A stretch of DNA of 64,000 nucleotides from Mycobacterium sp. 1164985.4 (GTDB lineage: Bacteria; Actinomycetota; Actinomycetes; Mycobacteriales; Mycobacteriaceae): positions 1 through 64,000 of the forward strand of contig NZ_LZMD01000074.1 in NCBI RefSeq assembly GCF_001668575.1. Direction: 5' to 3'. The notes beneath the pieces were generated by a model. That model had not been told where the DNA came from and did no database searches. It worked only from the letters and a program-made list of their open reading frames with translations. Below are positions 18,825 through 27,575 of the stretch, piece by piece. Position 1 is the first letter of the stretch; every line of letters begins with the position of its first letter. Position numbers and translations under genes: made by a program.

Positions 18825-19603
18825 GCGGTCACTTCCTGAACTCGGCGGCGTCCCCGGGTGAGCAGCGAAAGTGCCATCAGCAGAACGAAACCCAGCAGCA
18901 GCACAGCCAACGACGCAGCCACCGAGGTGGGTCCGTCGGCCTTGCCGATCGTCACGATCTGCACCTGTAGCGTCTGGTAGCCGCTCAGCGAGGCGATCGT
19001 GTACTCCCCGAGCACGACGGCGATCGAGATGAACGAGGCCGACAGGATGCCGGGCCAGATGTTGGGCACCACGGCCCGAAGGATGGTCGTCGTCCATCCG
19101 GCGCCCAGCGATCGTGCGGCCTCGGTGAGCGTCTGCAGGTCGATCGACGACAGCGCCGCGTCCAGCGCGCGGTAGGCGAACGGGAACACCAACACGATGT
19201 AGACGAACGTCAACGTCAGCGCCGATTCACCGAGGAAGTACGTCACCCAGAGGTACACGTTGCGCAGTCCGACGACGATGACCAGCGCCGGAATGGTCAA
19301 CGGCAGCAGGCACAAGAACTCGACGACGCCTTTGGCCCACGACGCCCGCAGGCGCACCCAGATCATCGTGGGCAACAAAATGGCCAGCATCGCGAGCACA
19401 GTGAACATCGCGAGCAACAGCGAGACCACGATGGCCTGATACAGCACGTCGTCGGCCACCAGGTTCGTCCACGCCCGCAGCGTCCGCCCACCCGCGACCA
19501 GGTTGCGCGTCGAGAAATCCGCCATCGCGTAGAGCGGGAAAAGGAAGAACACGCCGAACAGCAACCACAGCGCAGCCCGAATCACTCTGGTGCTGAACGT
19601 CAT
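18821..19603 (-). CDS. ABC importer permease 2
   Basis: 260 residues with six predicted transmembrane helices and the EAA-type coupling loop (EAARSLGAGWTTTILRAVVPNIWPG) about 100 residues before the end. This fits a binding-protein-dependent inner-membrane permease that pairs with the preceding one. The ATG at 19603 overlaps the stop of permease 1; an earlier ATG at 19612 is also in frame. It forms the translocation pore with permease 1 and docks the ATPase encoded next. Confidence 0.93.
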   Translation of the reverse strand: MTFSTRVIRAALWLLFGVFFLFPLYAMADFSTRNLVAGGRTLRAWTNLVADDVLYQAIVVSLLLAMFTVLAMLAILLPTMIWVRLRASWAKGVVEFLCLLPLTIPALVIVVGLRNVYLWVTYFLGESALTLTFVYIVLVFPFAYRALDAALSSIDLQTLTEAARSLGAGWTTTILRAVVPNIWPGILSASFISIAVVLGEYTIASLSGYQTLQVQIVTIGKADGPTSVAASLAVLLLGFVLLMALSLLTRGRRRVQEVTA

Positions 19604-20421
19604 CGGAGCCACCTCGCGGTGCGCCGCACCAACCTGTTGTAAGCCACCATGACCACCGCGACCACCACGATCATCTCCAGCGCCAGTGCATACGCGAACC
19701 CGGTCTGCCCCAGCACCACCTCGCTGGTGAGCGCCGCCCTGATCAACAGCGGCACGATCGGGCTGCCCTGGCTGACCAACGCGGCGGCTGTCGCATACGC
19801 AGCGAATGCGTTGGCGAACAACAACAACGCCGATCCCAGGAAAGCAGGCGTCAACAACGGCACGACGACCTCACCGAAATACTGCAGCCGGGAGGCGCCC
19901 AAACTCAACGCCGCCTCACGCCACTGCTCGCGCAGGCCCTCGAGCGCCGGCACGAACACGATCACCATCAGCGGGATCTGGAAGTACGTGTAGACGAGGA
20001 TCAGGCCGGGCAACCCGTACAGCCATCCGGATGCGGCCAGGTTCCAGTCGAAGAGCTGCTGGACCCATACCGTCAGCACGCCGTTCAGCCCGATCGTCGC
20101 CAGGAACGCGAAAGCCAGTGCCACACCGCCGAACTGCGCGAGCACACTGCACAGCGCCAGCACGGCGCGCCGCACCATCGAAGTCGGCGCGCTGGACACG
20201 ATCAGCCAGGACAACACCGCCCCCAACGTCGCGCCGATCAGCGCGGTGCTGGCCGACAGCACGACGCTCTTACCCAACGCCGACAGTGCCGCGCCGGAGA
20301 ACAATGCGTGGATGCGATCCAGCGAGAACACACCGTCGGCGAAGAACGCGTTGACGATCACCGTCACGGTCGGAATCAGCAGGAACACCACCACCACTGC
20401 CAGGAACGGCAGCAGCGGCAC
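19600..20421 (-). CDS. ABC importer permease 1
   Basis: At least 273 residues with six transmembrane helices and a coupling loop EAALSLGASRLQYFGEVVVP. The GTG at 20421 begins directly at the first membrane helix and has no ribosome site. Reading on upstream in the same frame gives SLKRLRDTAQDT before it, with a CTG codon at 20454-20452 preceded by GGAGGAGCGAGT. A CTG start is therefore likely and would supply the positively charged N-terminus expected of such permeases. It follows the binding-protein gene and is coupled to permease 2 by ATGA overlap. Confidence 0.92.
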   Translation of the reverse strand: MPLLPFLAVVVVFLLIPTVTVIVNAFFADGVFSLDRIHALFSGAALSALGKSVVLSASTALIGATLGAVLSWLIVSSAPTSMVRRAVLALCSVLAQFGGVALAFAFLATIGLNGVLTVWVQQLFDWNLAASGWLYGLPGLILVYTYFQIPLMVIVFVPALEGLREQWREAALSLGASRLQYFGEVVVPLLTPAFLGSALLLFANAFAAYATAAALVSQGSPIVPLLIRAALTSEVVLGQTGFAYALALEMIVVVAVVMVAYNRLVRRTARWLR

Positions 20422-20475
20422 GGTGTCTTGTGCGGTGTCCCGCAGCCTCTTCAGACTCGCTCCTCCCGTGTGCGG

Positions 20476-21606
20476 TCAGCCGATCGCGGCGGCCCAGTGC
20501 TCGGACAGGTACTTGGTGGCCGCCTCGGTCTGCTGCGGTGACGGCACCGTCACCGGGCCGTCGATGACGGGCAACGACGCCGCCGCGGTCTTGTCCAGTG
20601 TGCCGTCGACGGCCATGTTGTCGGCGCGGACGGGGCGAACGCCACCGAGCGCGAACAGGTTCTGCCCCTCGTCGCTGTAGAGGAATTCCTGCCACAACCG
20701 CGCGGCGGCGGGATGCGGCGCGTCCTTGTTGATCGCCTGATAGTAGAAACCGGCGACGGCGTAGTTCGGCGGCACCAGAACCTGCCACGATGGCAGCTTC
20801 TTGGTCTCGGCCGCGTTGGTGTAGTTCCAGTCGATGACGACCGGGGTCTGACCGGAGCCAATGGTGGCCGGCGTCGGGTCGACGGGAAGGAAGTTGCCCG
20901 CGTCGGCCAACTTTCGGAAGAACTCGACGCCCGGCGCGATGTCGTCGGCCGAACCGCCTTGGGAGAGCGCGACCATCAGCACGCCCGAGAACGCGGCCCC
21001 CGCCTGGGTCGGGTCGCCGTTCAGTGCGACCTTGCCCCGGTACTCCGGCTTGAGCAGGTCCTCGATGCGCGTCACCGCCGGCACTTTGGCGGAGTCGTAG
21101 CCGATCGACATGTAACCGCCGTAGTCGTTGACCCAGGTTCCGTCCGCATCCTTGAACGCGGCTGGGATGTCATCGAAATTGACCACCTTGTAAGGCGCGA
21201 ACATCGCGGTGTTGGCCAGCGCGACCGACTGGCCGAGATCGAATACGTCGGGCGCGGTGCTCCTGCCCTTCTGCTGATTGGCCGCGTTGATCTCGTCCTG
21301 GCTCGACGCGTCGGGCTGTACCGAGTTGACCTTGATGCCGTATTTGTCGGAGAACGCCTTGATGATCGCGCCGTAGTTCGCCCAATCCGGCGGCAGCGCA
21401 ATCACATTGAGCGTGCCTTCCTTCTTGGCCACCTCCACCAACCCGTCGATGCCGCCGAAATCCTCGGCCGAAGTGGCTTCGGACGCCTTGACACCCGACC
21501 GCGTCTGCTCGCCGTCACCGTTCTTTTCGGGTGGTGCGCACGCAACCGAACCGGCCAGCAGCAGAACGGATGCGGCGAACGCGGCCGCCAGCGAGGTGAT
21601 CTTCAT
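20476..21606 (-). CDS. ABC importer substrate-binding lipoprotein
   Basis: 376 residues from ATG 21606: a signal peptide with lipobox LAGSVAC (Cys23), a Glu/Asp-rich linker, then a periplasmic-binding fold (starting GLVEVAKKEGTLNVIALP) of the ferric/polyamine/thiosulphate group. The motif DVFDLGQSVA and the C-terminal hinge are like PotD/FbpA-type binding proteins. The ligand cannot be named from sequence. It leads the operon, so the full unit is binding protein, two permeases and ATPase. A frame to 21708 is longer, but the lipoprotein signal decides the start. Divergent from the next gene over a 155-bp gap. Confidence 0.93.
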   Translation of the reverse strand: MKITSLAAAFAASVLLLAGSVACAPPEKNGDGEQTRSGVKASEATSAEDFGGIDGLVEVAKKEGTLNVIALPPDWANYGAIIKAFSDKYGIKVNSVQPDASSQDEINAANQQKGRSTAPDVFDLGQSVALANTAMFAPYKVVNFDDIPAAFKDADGTWVNDYGGYMSIGYDSAKVPAVTRIEDLLKPEYRGKVALNGDPTQAGAAFSGVLMVALSQGGSADDIAPGVEFFRKLADAGNFLPVDPTPATIGSGQTPVVIDWNYTNAAETKKLPSWQVLVPPNYAVAGFYYQAINKDAPHPAAARLWQEFLYSDEGQNLFALGGVRPVRADNMAVDGTLDKTAAASLPVIDGPVTVPSPQQTEAATKYLSEHWAAAIG

Positions 21607-21761
21607 TGCGAACCTTCCGATGGTCGGGAGACAGCAGCGGTCACCGCAGTGCAATGACTCCATGCGAGGCGCTCGAAACCCTATCGCGGTGAATGCGATG
21701 CCGTGCAACTTCCATCGGAGTTTGCCGGGCCCCCCGTCTGGTGCGGCGTTAGCATTCTCGT

Positions 21762-22340
21762 GTGGCGCAACGCGAAGCCTCGGGGGACTTCGACTATCTG
21801 ATCGACGACACGGTCGATGTCGCGGATGCCGCCGATTCGGGGGCGCAGACGCAGGCCGACTCCTTCGACCCCGAGAAAGCGCCGGGCCGAGATATGAGGT
21901 TCGACGCGTTCGACGAGGACACCTGGTATTTCGAGCCGGCTCCGCCGCCCTGGTACCAGACCAGACTCAATCTCTGCATCCTGATCGCCGCCGCGATCGC
22001 GGCCGTCGCACTCGTCGTCTCCGTCGTGCTGCTCGTGGTCCGACAGCCCGAACCGGCCGTCGACCGCAACGACAAGCCGGTGCGCCCCTCCGTCCAAACG
22101 ACGGCCCCGGCGCGCACACCGTCACCGCGCAACGAGCCACCGTCACCGCGCAACGAGCCACCGCCTCCACCGCCGCCGCGCGAGGAGGCGCCGCCGCCTC
22201 CGGCTGCCCCGCCGCCGGCAACCTATCGACCGCGCACGCCGGCGCCGAGAACCGGCCGCGAACCGGAGATCGGCGTGACACGCACGCCCGTCACGCGGTC
22301 GCCGATGAGCGTCGCGCCTCAGCGGCCGGGTCAGCGGTGA
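21762..22340 (+). CDS. Single-span membrane protein with Pro-rich extracytoplasmic tail
   Basis: 192 residues from GTG 21762. An acidic cytoplasmic N-terminus of about 65 residues, a WYQTRL stop-transfer boundary, one strong hydrophobic helix (about 70-92), and then a Pro/Arg/Thr-rich tail with a duplicated PSPRNEP element. The design matches mycobacterial envelope anchors whose tails span the peptidoglycan. No enzyme domain. Its 3' end overlaps the convergent small secreted-protein gene by 10 bp. Function unknown. Confidence 0.75.
   Translation: MAQREASGDFDYLIDDTVDVADAADSGAQTQADSFDPEKAPGRDMRFDAFDEDTWYFEPAPPPWYQTRLNLCILIAAAIAAVALVVSVVLLVVRQPEPAVDRNDKPVRPSVQTTAPARTPSPRNEPPSPRNEPPPPPPPREEAPPPPAAPPPATYRPRTPAPRTGREPEIGVTRTPVTRSPMSVAPQRPGQR
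22118..22159 (+). repeat. Perfect 21-bp tandem duplication inside the Pro-rich tail
   Basis: Two identical head-to-tail copies (22118-22138 and 22139-22159) encode the repeated PSPRNEP peptide. The copy number could vary between strains by slippage. Confidence 0.85.
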
Positions 22341-22594
22341 TGATGCCCAACGTCTTGGCGGTTGTCGTGACGGACCACAAAGCCGTAGGGGGCGAAGAAC
22401 GGGTACTGCAGCCGGGCGGCATCCGCTGAGGCCTGTCCCGGTTGGGTGGTGATCTCCACGTTCCCCGGGGTCTGGCAGGCCACGGCGCCGCCGGTGTACG
22501 AACAGCCCGTCGGCGCGGCATCGGCCAGCGGCGCGAATCCGATCGCCGCTGCAGCGGCCGCGATCGCCAGGGGTGCGATCAACCGTGTTTTCAT
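22331..22594 (-). CDS. Small secreted protein
   Basis: 87 residues from an ATG with AAAGAGGA 7 nt upstream. A cleavable signal peptide is obvious (basic MKTR, an Ala-rich core, cleavage near ADA-AP). The mature part is about 60 residues with two Cys that could form a disulphide (GCSYTGGAVACQTPG) and a C-terminal HHHR. Similar short secreted proteins with a GNVEITTQPGQ stretch are common in mycobacteria, but no function is known to me. Convergent with the Pro-rich membrane protein gene. Confidence 0.8.
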   Translation of the reverse strand: MKTRLIAPLAIAAAAAAIGFAPLADAAPTGCSYTGGAVACQTPGNVEITTQPGQASADAARLQYPFFAPYGFVVRHDNRQDVGHHHR

Positions 22595-22770
22595 GGTCGT
22601 CCTCTTTCGCTCGTGCGGGGCGGGCCCCCCTAGGACGACGTCTCGCGAATACTGAACAATGAATTCAACTCGGGCGCCCTGCGGTCGATTCCCCGCTCGT
22701 ACCTGTGAATGATGCGCACCACCGCGGCGAGACGATGACCGTCCCGGCCGAGCCGGAATAGGCTACGAGA

Positions 22771-23178
22771 ATGGCCGCATTCGAGCCCGAGGCCATCTTC
22801 TCCGCGGCGCCCGTCGCGATGCTCGCCACCGTGGGATCCGACGGTGCGCCGCACGTCGTGCCGGTCGTGTTCGCGGTGCACGCCGGCGTGGCCTACACCG
22901 CCGTCGACGCCAAGCGGAAATCGACGCGCAGGCTGCGGCGATTGACCAACATCGAGGGCAACCCGCAGGTGAGCATGCTCGTCGACCATTACGAGGACGA
23001 CTGGGCGCGATTGTGGTGGGTGCGCGCCGACGGCCGAGCCCAAATTCATTACAGCGGCGAAGAATTGGCGACCGGCTACATGTTGCTACGCGGTAAGTAC
23101 CCGCAGTACCAGCGGATCGCCCTCGACGGTCCGGTGGTCGCCGTGACCATTACGAACTGGTCCTCGTGGCAGGCCTGA
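22771..23178 (+). CDS. PPOX-class F420-dependent-type protein (Rv0121c-like)
   Basis: 135 residues, one split-barrel domain of the pyridoxamine-phosphate-oxidase superfamily. Landmarks are the opening strand [18 protein letters not shown] and the [21 protein letters not shown] segment, which in F420-binding members contacts the cofactor phosphates. Together with fusA2 100 bp downstream it matches the conserved Rv0121c-Rv0120c pair. The likely role is an F420- or flavin-linked reductase; the substrate is unknown. ATG start without a strong ribosome site. The strand and spacing to fusA2 allow co-transcription. Confidence 0.85.
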   Translation: MAAFEPEAIFSAAPVAMLATVGSDGAPHVVPVVFAVHAGVAYTAVDAKRKSTRRLRRLTNIEGNPQVSMLVDHYEDDWARLWWVRADGRAQIHYSGEELATGYMLLRGKYPQYQRIALDGPVVAVTITNWSSWQA

Positions 23179-23278
23179 GCCCGAATTCGGCGAATCCCTT
23201 GTGTTCGCTGTCGGTTAGGGGAATTGTGGTCTAACACACACTTTGGCGGCTTCGGCAGCCGTCGTGGAAGGGAACGTC

Positions 23279-25477
23279 ATGGCTGACAAGACGACAAATT
23301 CCCAGGGCGCCGGAGCCGCCCCGACCGCGGACAGTCCGGCCGCCATCCGCAATGTGGTGCTGGTGGGCCCATCGGGTGGCGGCAAAACCACACTCGTCGA
23401 GGCACTTCTGGTGGCCTCCGGCGTCCTCACCAGACCGGGCTCCGTACAGGACGGCACCACGGTCTGCGACAGCGACGACGCCGAGATCTCCCAACAGCGT
23501 TCGGTGGGCCTGGCGCTCGCGTCGCTGCGCAACGACGGCGTCAAGGTCAACCTCATCGACACTCCCGGGTACGCCGACTTCGTCGGGGAACTACGGGCGG
23601 GTCTGCGGGCCGCGGACTGCGCGCTGTTCGTGATCGCCGCCAACGAGGGCGTCGACGAACCCACCAAGGCGCTGTGGCACGAGTGCGACCAGGTCGGCAT
23701 GCCGCGCGCGGTGGTCATCACCAAGCTCGACCACGCCCGCGCGAACTACGCGAACGCGTTGGCCGCCGCGCAGCAGGCATTCGGGGACAAGGTACTTCCG
23801 CTGTATCTGCCCGCCGGACGCGCGAAGCCGGGCGGGAATCAAGCCGGGTCGCCGTGTACCGGCCTGGTCGGGTTGCTCTCGCAGACGCATTACGAATACG
23901 CCGACGGCAAGCGCACCGGCACCCACGAACCCGACGGCTCGTACGCCGACGCGATCTCCGAACATCGCGGGGCCCTGATCGAGGGCATCATCGAGGAGTC
24001 CGAGGACGAGACGCTAATGGAGCGTTACCTCGGCGGTGAGGAGATCGACCAGTCGGTGCTCATCGACGATCTGGAGAAGGCCGTCGCCAGGGCGACGTTC
24101 TTCCCCGCGCTCCCGGTGTGCAGCGGCACGGGCGTCGGCACGCTCGAATTGCTCGAGATCATCACCGCGGGCTTTCCGCCGCCACCCGAACATCGGCTGC
24201 CAGAGGTCTTCACGCCGCAGGGCAAACCGCGTCCCGAGCTGCCCTGCGACCCGCACGGTCCACTGCTTGCCGAGGTCGTCAAGACGACGTCCGACCCGTA
24301 TGTCGGTCGGGTCAGCCTGGTCCGGGTTTTCTCGGGAACCATCACACCCGACTCGACGGTCCATGTGTCCGGCCACTTTTCGTCGTTCTTCGCCGGAAGT
24401 GGCGCGCTGACGGGTTCGCTGGCCGCGCATGAGGACCACGATGAGGACGAGCGCATCGGCTCGCTGTCGTTCCCGCTCGGCAAACAGCAGCGCCCCGCAC
24501 CGTCGGTGATCGCCGGCGACATCTGCGCGATCGGACGGCTCAGCCGCGCCGAGACCGGAGACACGCTTTCCGACAAGTCCGATCCGCTGGTGCTGCGGCC
24601 GTGGAGCATGCCGGAACCGCTGCTGCCCATCGCGGTACAGCCCAGGGCGAAGACCGACGAGGACAAGCTGTCGGGCGGGCTGCAACGGTTGGCCGCCGAA
24701 GACCCGACGTTGCGCATCGAGCAGAACCCCGAGACGCACCAGATCGTGCTGTGGACGATGGGTGAGGCGCACGCCAGCGTCGTGCTCGACACGCTCGCGC
24801 GGCGCTACGGCGTCGCCGTCGACACCGTCGAGCTGCGGGTGCCGTTGCGAGAAACGTTCGGCAGCAAGGCAAAAGGTCACGGCAGGCATGTCAAGCAGTC
24901 CGGCGGACACGGCCAGTACGCGGTCTGCGACATCGAGGTTGAACCGCTGCCCGAGGGCTCGGGCTTCGAGTTCGTCGACAAAGTGGTCGGCGGCGCGGTG
25001 CCCCGACAGTTCATTCCCAGTGTCGAGAAGGGCGTACGCGCGCAGATGGAGAAGGGCGTCGGGCCCGGTTATCCGGTCGTCGACATCCGGGTCACGCTGT
25101 TCGACGGCAAGGCCCACAGCGTCGACTCCTCCGACTTCGCCTTCCAGATGGCGGGCTCGCTGGCGTTGCGGGAGGCCGCCGCGGCGACGAAGGTGAACCT
25201 CCTCGAACCGGTGGACGAGGTGTCGGTGCTGATTCCCGACGACTTCGTCGGGGCGATCATGGGTGATCTGGCCGGGCGGCGGGGCCGCGTGCTGGGCACC
25301 GACAAGATCGGCGAGGACCGCACCCTGGTCAAGGCCGAGATCCCCCAGGTCGAACTGACCCGCTACGCCATCGATCTGCGGTCGCTGGCGCATGGCGCGG
25401 GCACGTTCACCCGAACCTTCGCCCGCTACGAACCGATGCCCGAACACGCTGCGGCGAAAGTCACATCCTCGGTCTGA
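23279..25477 (+). CDS. fusA2: Elongation factor G paralogue FusA2
   Basis: 732 residues with EF-G domain order: G domain, beta barrel, then domains III-V ending in the ELTRYAIDLRSLAHG segment. The P-loop GPSGGGKTT and the NKxD-equivalent TKLD are present. Two GTPase residues of true EF-G are changed: switch I reads QRSVGLA where EF-G has RGITI, and the catalytic DTPGH is DTPGY. This is the paralogue type found as Rv0120c in tuberculosis, which is not the main translocase. ATG 23279 has GGAAGGGA upstream; a frame to 23243 is less likely. Its cellular role is not established. Confidence 0.93.
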   Translation: MADKTTNSQGAGAAPTADSPAAIRNVVLVGPSGGGKTTLVEALLVASGVLTRPGSVQDGTTVCDSDDAEISQQRSVGLALASLRNDGVKVNLIDTPGYADFVGELRAGLRAADCALFVIAANEGVDEPTKALWHECDQVGMPRAVVITKLDHARANYANALAAAQQAFGDKVLPLYLPAGRAKPGGNQAGSPCTGLVGLLSQTHYEYADGKRTGTHEPDGSYADAISEHRGALIEGIIEESEDETLMERYLGGEEIDQSVLIDDLEKAVARATFFPALPVCSGTGVGTLELLEIITAGFPPPPEHRLPEVFTPQGKPRPELPCDPHGPLLAEVVKTTSDPYVGRVSLVRVFSGTITPDSTVHVSGHFSSFFAGSGALTGSLAAHEDHDEDERIGSLSFPLGKQQRPAPSVIAGDICAIGRLSRAETGDTLSDKSDPLVLRPWSMPEPLLPIAVQPRAKTDEDKLSGGLQRLAAEDPTLRIEQNPETHQIVLWTMGEAHASVVLDTLARRYGVAVDTVELRVPLRETFGSKAKGHGRHVKQSGGHGQYAVCDIEVEPLPEGSGFEFVDKVVGGAVPRQFIPSVEKGVRAQMEKGVGPGYPVVDIRVTLFDGKAHSVDSSDFAFQMAGSLALREAAAATKVNLLEPVDEVSVLIPDDFVGAIMGDLAGRRGRVLGTDKIGEDRTLVKAEIPQVELTRYAIDLRSLAHGAGTFTRTFARYEPMPEHAAAKVTSSV

Positions 25478-25546
25478 CCCGCCGAATCAGCGGAATCTGC
25501 AGGCGCTGCCAGAGGATTCTCAGGCGCCGTCCCTAGCGTCGCCGCA

Positions 25547-25651
25547 ATGAAAGACCGAACGCATCTGCTGGCTCACGTGGTCGTGACCGGCATACTGGCG
25601 GTCACGATGCTGATCGCCACCTGGTTGTGTTTGTTCAACGGCTCCATCTGA
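25547..25651 (+). CDS. Possible 34-aa single-span membrane peptide
   Basis: ATG 25547 to TGA 25649-25651 encodes a short basic start (MKDRTH) and one continuous hydrophobic helix ending LCLFNGSI. It lies alone between fusA2 and a convergent operon and explains a stretch that would otherwise be empty. There is no clear ribosome site, so translation is uncertain. The supporting point is the ideal membrane-helix composition of the whole frame. Confidence 0.45.
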   Translation: MKDRTHLLAHVVVTGILAVTMLIATWLCLFNGSI

Positions 25652-25656
25652 ACTCG

Positions 25657-26388
25657 TCACCGCGGTGCATCCCCGCGCCAGCTGAAACTGTTGACGTATT
25701 TCCCCATGTCCAGGGCGATTTGGAGGTTCGCACCGGACGGTTTACCGAATCCGAAGTCGGGACCGAACTGGTGGTAGGGCCCCACCGCCGCCGCGACCAA
25801 CGCCAGGTCGTCCTTCACAGCGACCATAACCAGCACCCGCATCCGCATGTAGCTGCTGTTGGCGCCCTGCGGCCAGCAGTCGGCGACCTCGCCGTACCCC
25901 GACTGGTAGCCGACCATCGCGTTGGGAATCTCGTACGCGGTCCGGGTGTCTGGAAAAGTCTTCTTCACCAACGACTTTGCGATCTCACGCGCAGGCCTGC
26001 CGACAGCCGGTTCGCTGAACAACTGCAGCGTCCCACCGTCGCCTGCGAGGAGTTCGGCGGTCACGCCGTTGGGCTTGGTGCTCACCCGGTAGGACGACTC
26101 CGGTGCGGGATAGGACACCGAGAACGCCCCGTCCGGCGCGGTGAACCGCGGGTTGATCGACACCGGGGTGCCGGTCGGCGGCCGACCGCAGTCGGGCGGG
26201 CAGACGTAGCGCACCGGTGGCTTGGCGAGCAACGCCGAAACCCCGACCAGGGCTGCGGCGAGCACGGCGATCGCGGCGAACCACGTCAGCACCAGTCGCC
26301 TGCGCGAGGTTCGCCGCGGCGTGGGCGCCGCGTATGTTCCGGCCGGAACCGCGTATCCGGGAAAGAAATTCGTTGTCGGTGCGCTCAT
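25657..26388 (-). CDS. Anchored extracytoplasmic protein of the S53 operon
   Basis: 243 residues. A cytoplasmic Pro/Thr/Tyr-rich start is followed by RRTSRRR and one transmembrane helix (about 32-54), so the remaining 190 residues face outside. The outer part begins with a CPPDC pair, then a beta-rich domain (INPRFTAPDGAFSVSYP, TVR-type strands) with a further Cys near the end. The shape resembles small lipoprotein-like domains of mycobacterial envelope proteins. The ATG overlaps the stop of the zinc-ribbon membrane protein (ATGA), making it the last of three coupled genes. Function unknown. Confidence 0.75.
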   Translation of the reverse strand: MSAPTTNFFPGYAVPAGTYAAPTPRRTSRRRLVLTWFAAIAVLAAALVGVSALLAKPPVRYVCPPDCGRPPTGTPVSINPRFTAPDGAFSVSYPAPESSYRVSTKPNGVTAELLAGDGGTLQLFSEPAVGRPAREIAKSLVKKTFPDTRTAYEIPNAMVGYQSGYGEVADCWPQGANSSYMRMRVLVMVAVKDDLALVAAAVGPYHQFGPDFGFGKPSGANLQIALDMGKYVNSFSWRGDAPR

Positions 26389-27575
26389 TCGGGGTCACTG
26401 CGCACCGGTCGCGACGCGCGCCGTGCCCTGCGCGACGATCGCGACGAGGCCCGCGTCGCCACCCCGCACGCCGGACAGAACGCCATGTCCGGTACGACGT
26501 GCCCACAGTGCGGGCACAGCAGCGGTTCCTCCGCGCGGATCTCGTCGTGCGCCTCGTGCAGCAGCGCCAGGTGCAGACCGACGCGCAACAGCAGCAGCGC
26601 CGCCACCGCCAGCGCGAGATATAACACCAGCATCAGCAGTTGCGGGAAGTGCGCGACATCGATCAAGCCCAACGCCAGGTACACCACCAGCACCGCGACC
26701 GCGAAGCCAACCAGCACCGCGCGCACCAGGACCGGGCGTTGGTCACGCTTGCTCGGTGGACGCGTGAACCACAGTGCCGCACCGATCAATCCGCCCGTGG
26801 CCGCAGCGGTCAACGGCACCGCCAGGCCGCGGATACCCGCCTCGACCCACAGGCTTTCCATCGGCCGCTTGCTGACCACTCCGGTGCCGAACTGCGGGGC
26901 CAGCCGCGTCAACGTCGCCGCGGCCGTGAAGCTCAGTGCACCCAGCGTCCCGATCATGAAGCCGTCCAGGGCTTCTCGCGAGGACGGTCGAATCGCACGG
27001 ACCAGCACGGCGGGCAGCAGCATCAGGATGACCCCGCCGAGCGGAACCACGATGCCCATGCGCAGCATTCGCGCGCCCACGATCGCCGAACCCAGCCCGA
27101 CGTTGTAGGACCGGGCGAACGTCACACCCGTCAACAACACCCACCCCACGGCGAGCCCGACCGCCAGGGCGACGGTGAGAACCAGTGTGCCAACCGGGAA
27201 GTCGCGAAACGCATCGGACTCGCGCAGGTACATCACGAACAGCAGCGGCAACCCCAGCGCGGCGACGGTCACCAGTGCGGCGGGTAGCCGCAGAAGCGTG
27301 AACGCGACCAGCGCCGCGACCAGAACGAGCAGACCGATCCGGAACGCCGAGCGTGAGCGCTGCGGCAGGTGCGGGAACAGCGAACTCGCGACCGACAGCT
27401 GTAGCAGATGTTCGTCGGGCGCGGCGCTGAAATCGCGCGGCCGCAACCAGTCCGGGCCCTCTCGCGGCCGCGGTGTCAGATGACAGCCGCATAGCCCGCA
27501 GTACTCCCCCGCGGGCACGTCGACCTTGCAGATCCGGCATTCGGCGGTCGGGACGCTGTCGTCGCCCGAGCTCAT
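26385..27575 (-). CDS. Polytopic membrane protein with N- and C-terminal zinc ribbons
   Basis: 396 residues. A first zinc ribbon lies near residues 12-30 (ECRICKVDVPAGEYCGLCG gives two CxxC pairs). Nine or ten hydrophobic helices follow. A second ribbon sits at the C-terminus (CPHCGHVVPDMAFCPACG) before a basic tail. Both ribbons would be cytoplasmic. Such proteins sometimes couple membrane signalling to proteolysis or protein targeting. Both ends are coupled by ATGA overlaps: upstream to the S53 protease and downstream to the anchored protein. I know no functional study of this arrangement. Confidence 0.78.
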   Translation of the reverse strand: MSSGDDSVPTAECRICKVDVPAGEYCGLCGCHLTPRPREGPDWLRPRDFSAAPDEHLLQLSVASSLFPHLPQRSRSAFRIGLLVLVAALVAFTLLRLPAALVTVAALGLPLLFVMYLRESDAFRDFPVGTLVLTVALAVGLAVGWVLLTGVTFARSYNVGLGSAIVGARMLRMGIVVPLGGVILMLLPAVLVRAIRPSSREALDGFMIGTLGALSFTAAATLTRLAPQFGTGVVSKRPMESLWVEAGIRGLAVPLTAAATGGLIGAALWFTRPPSKRDQRPVLVRAVLVGFAVAVLVVYLALGLIDVAHFPQLLMLVLYLALAVAALLLLRVGLHLALLHEAHDEIRAEEPLLCPHCGHVVPDMAFCPACGVATRASSRSSRRARRASRPVRSDPE

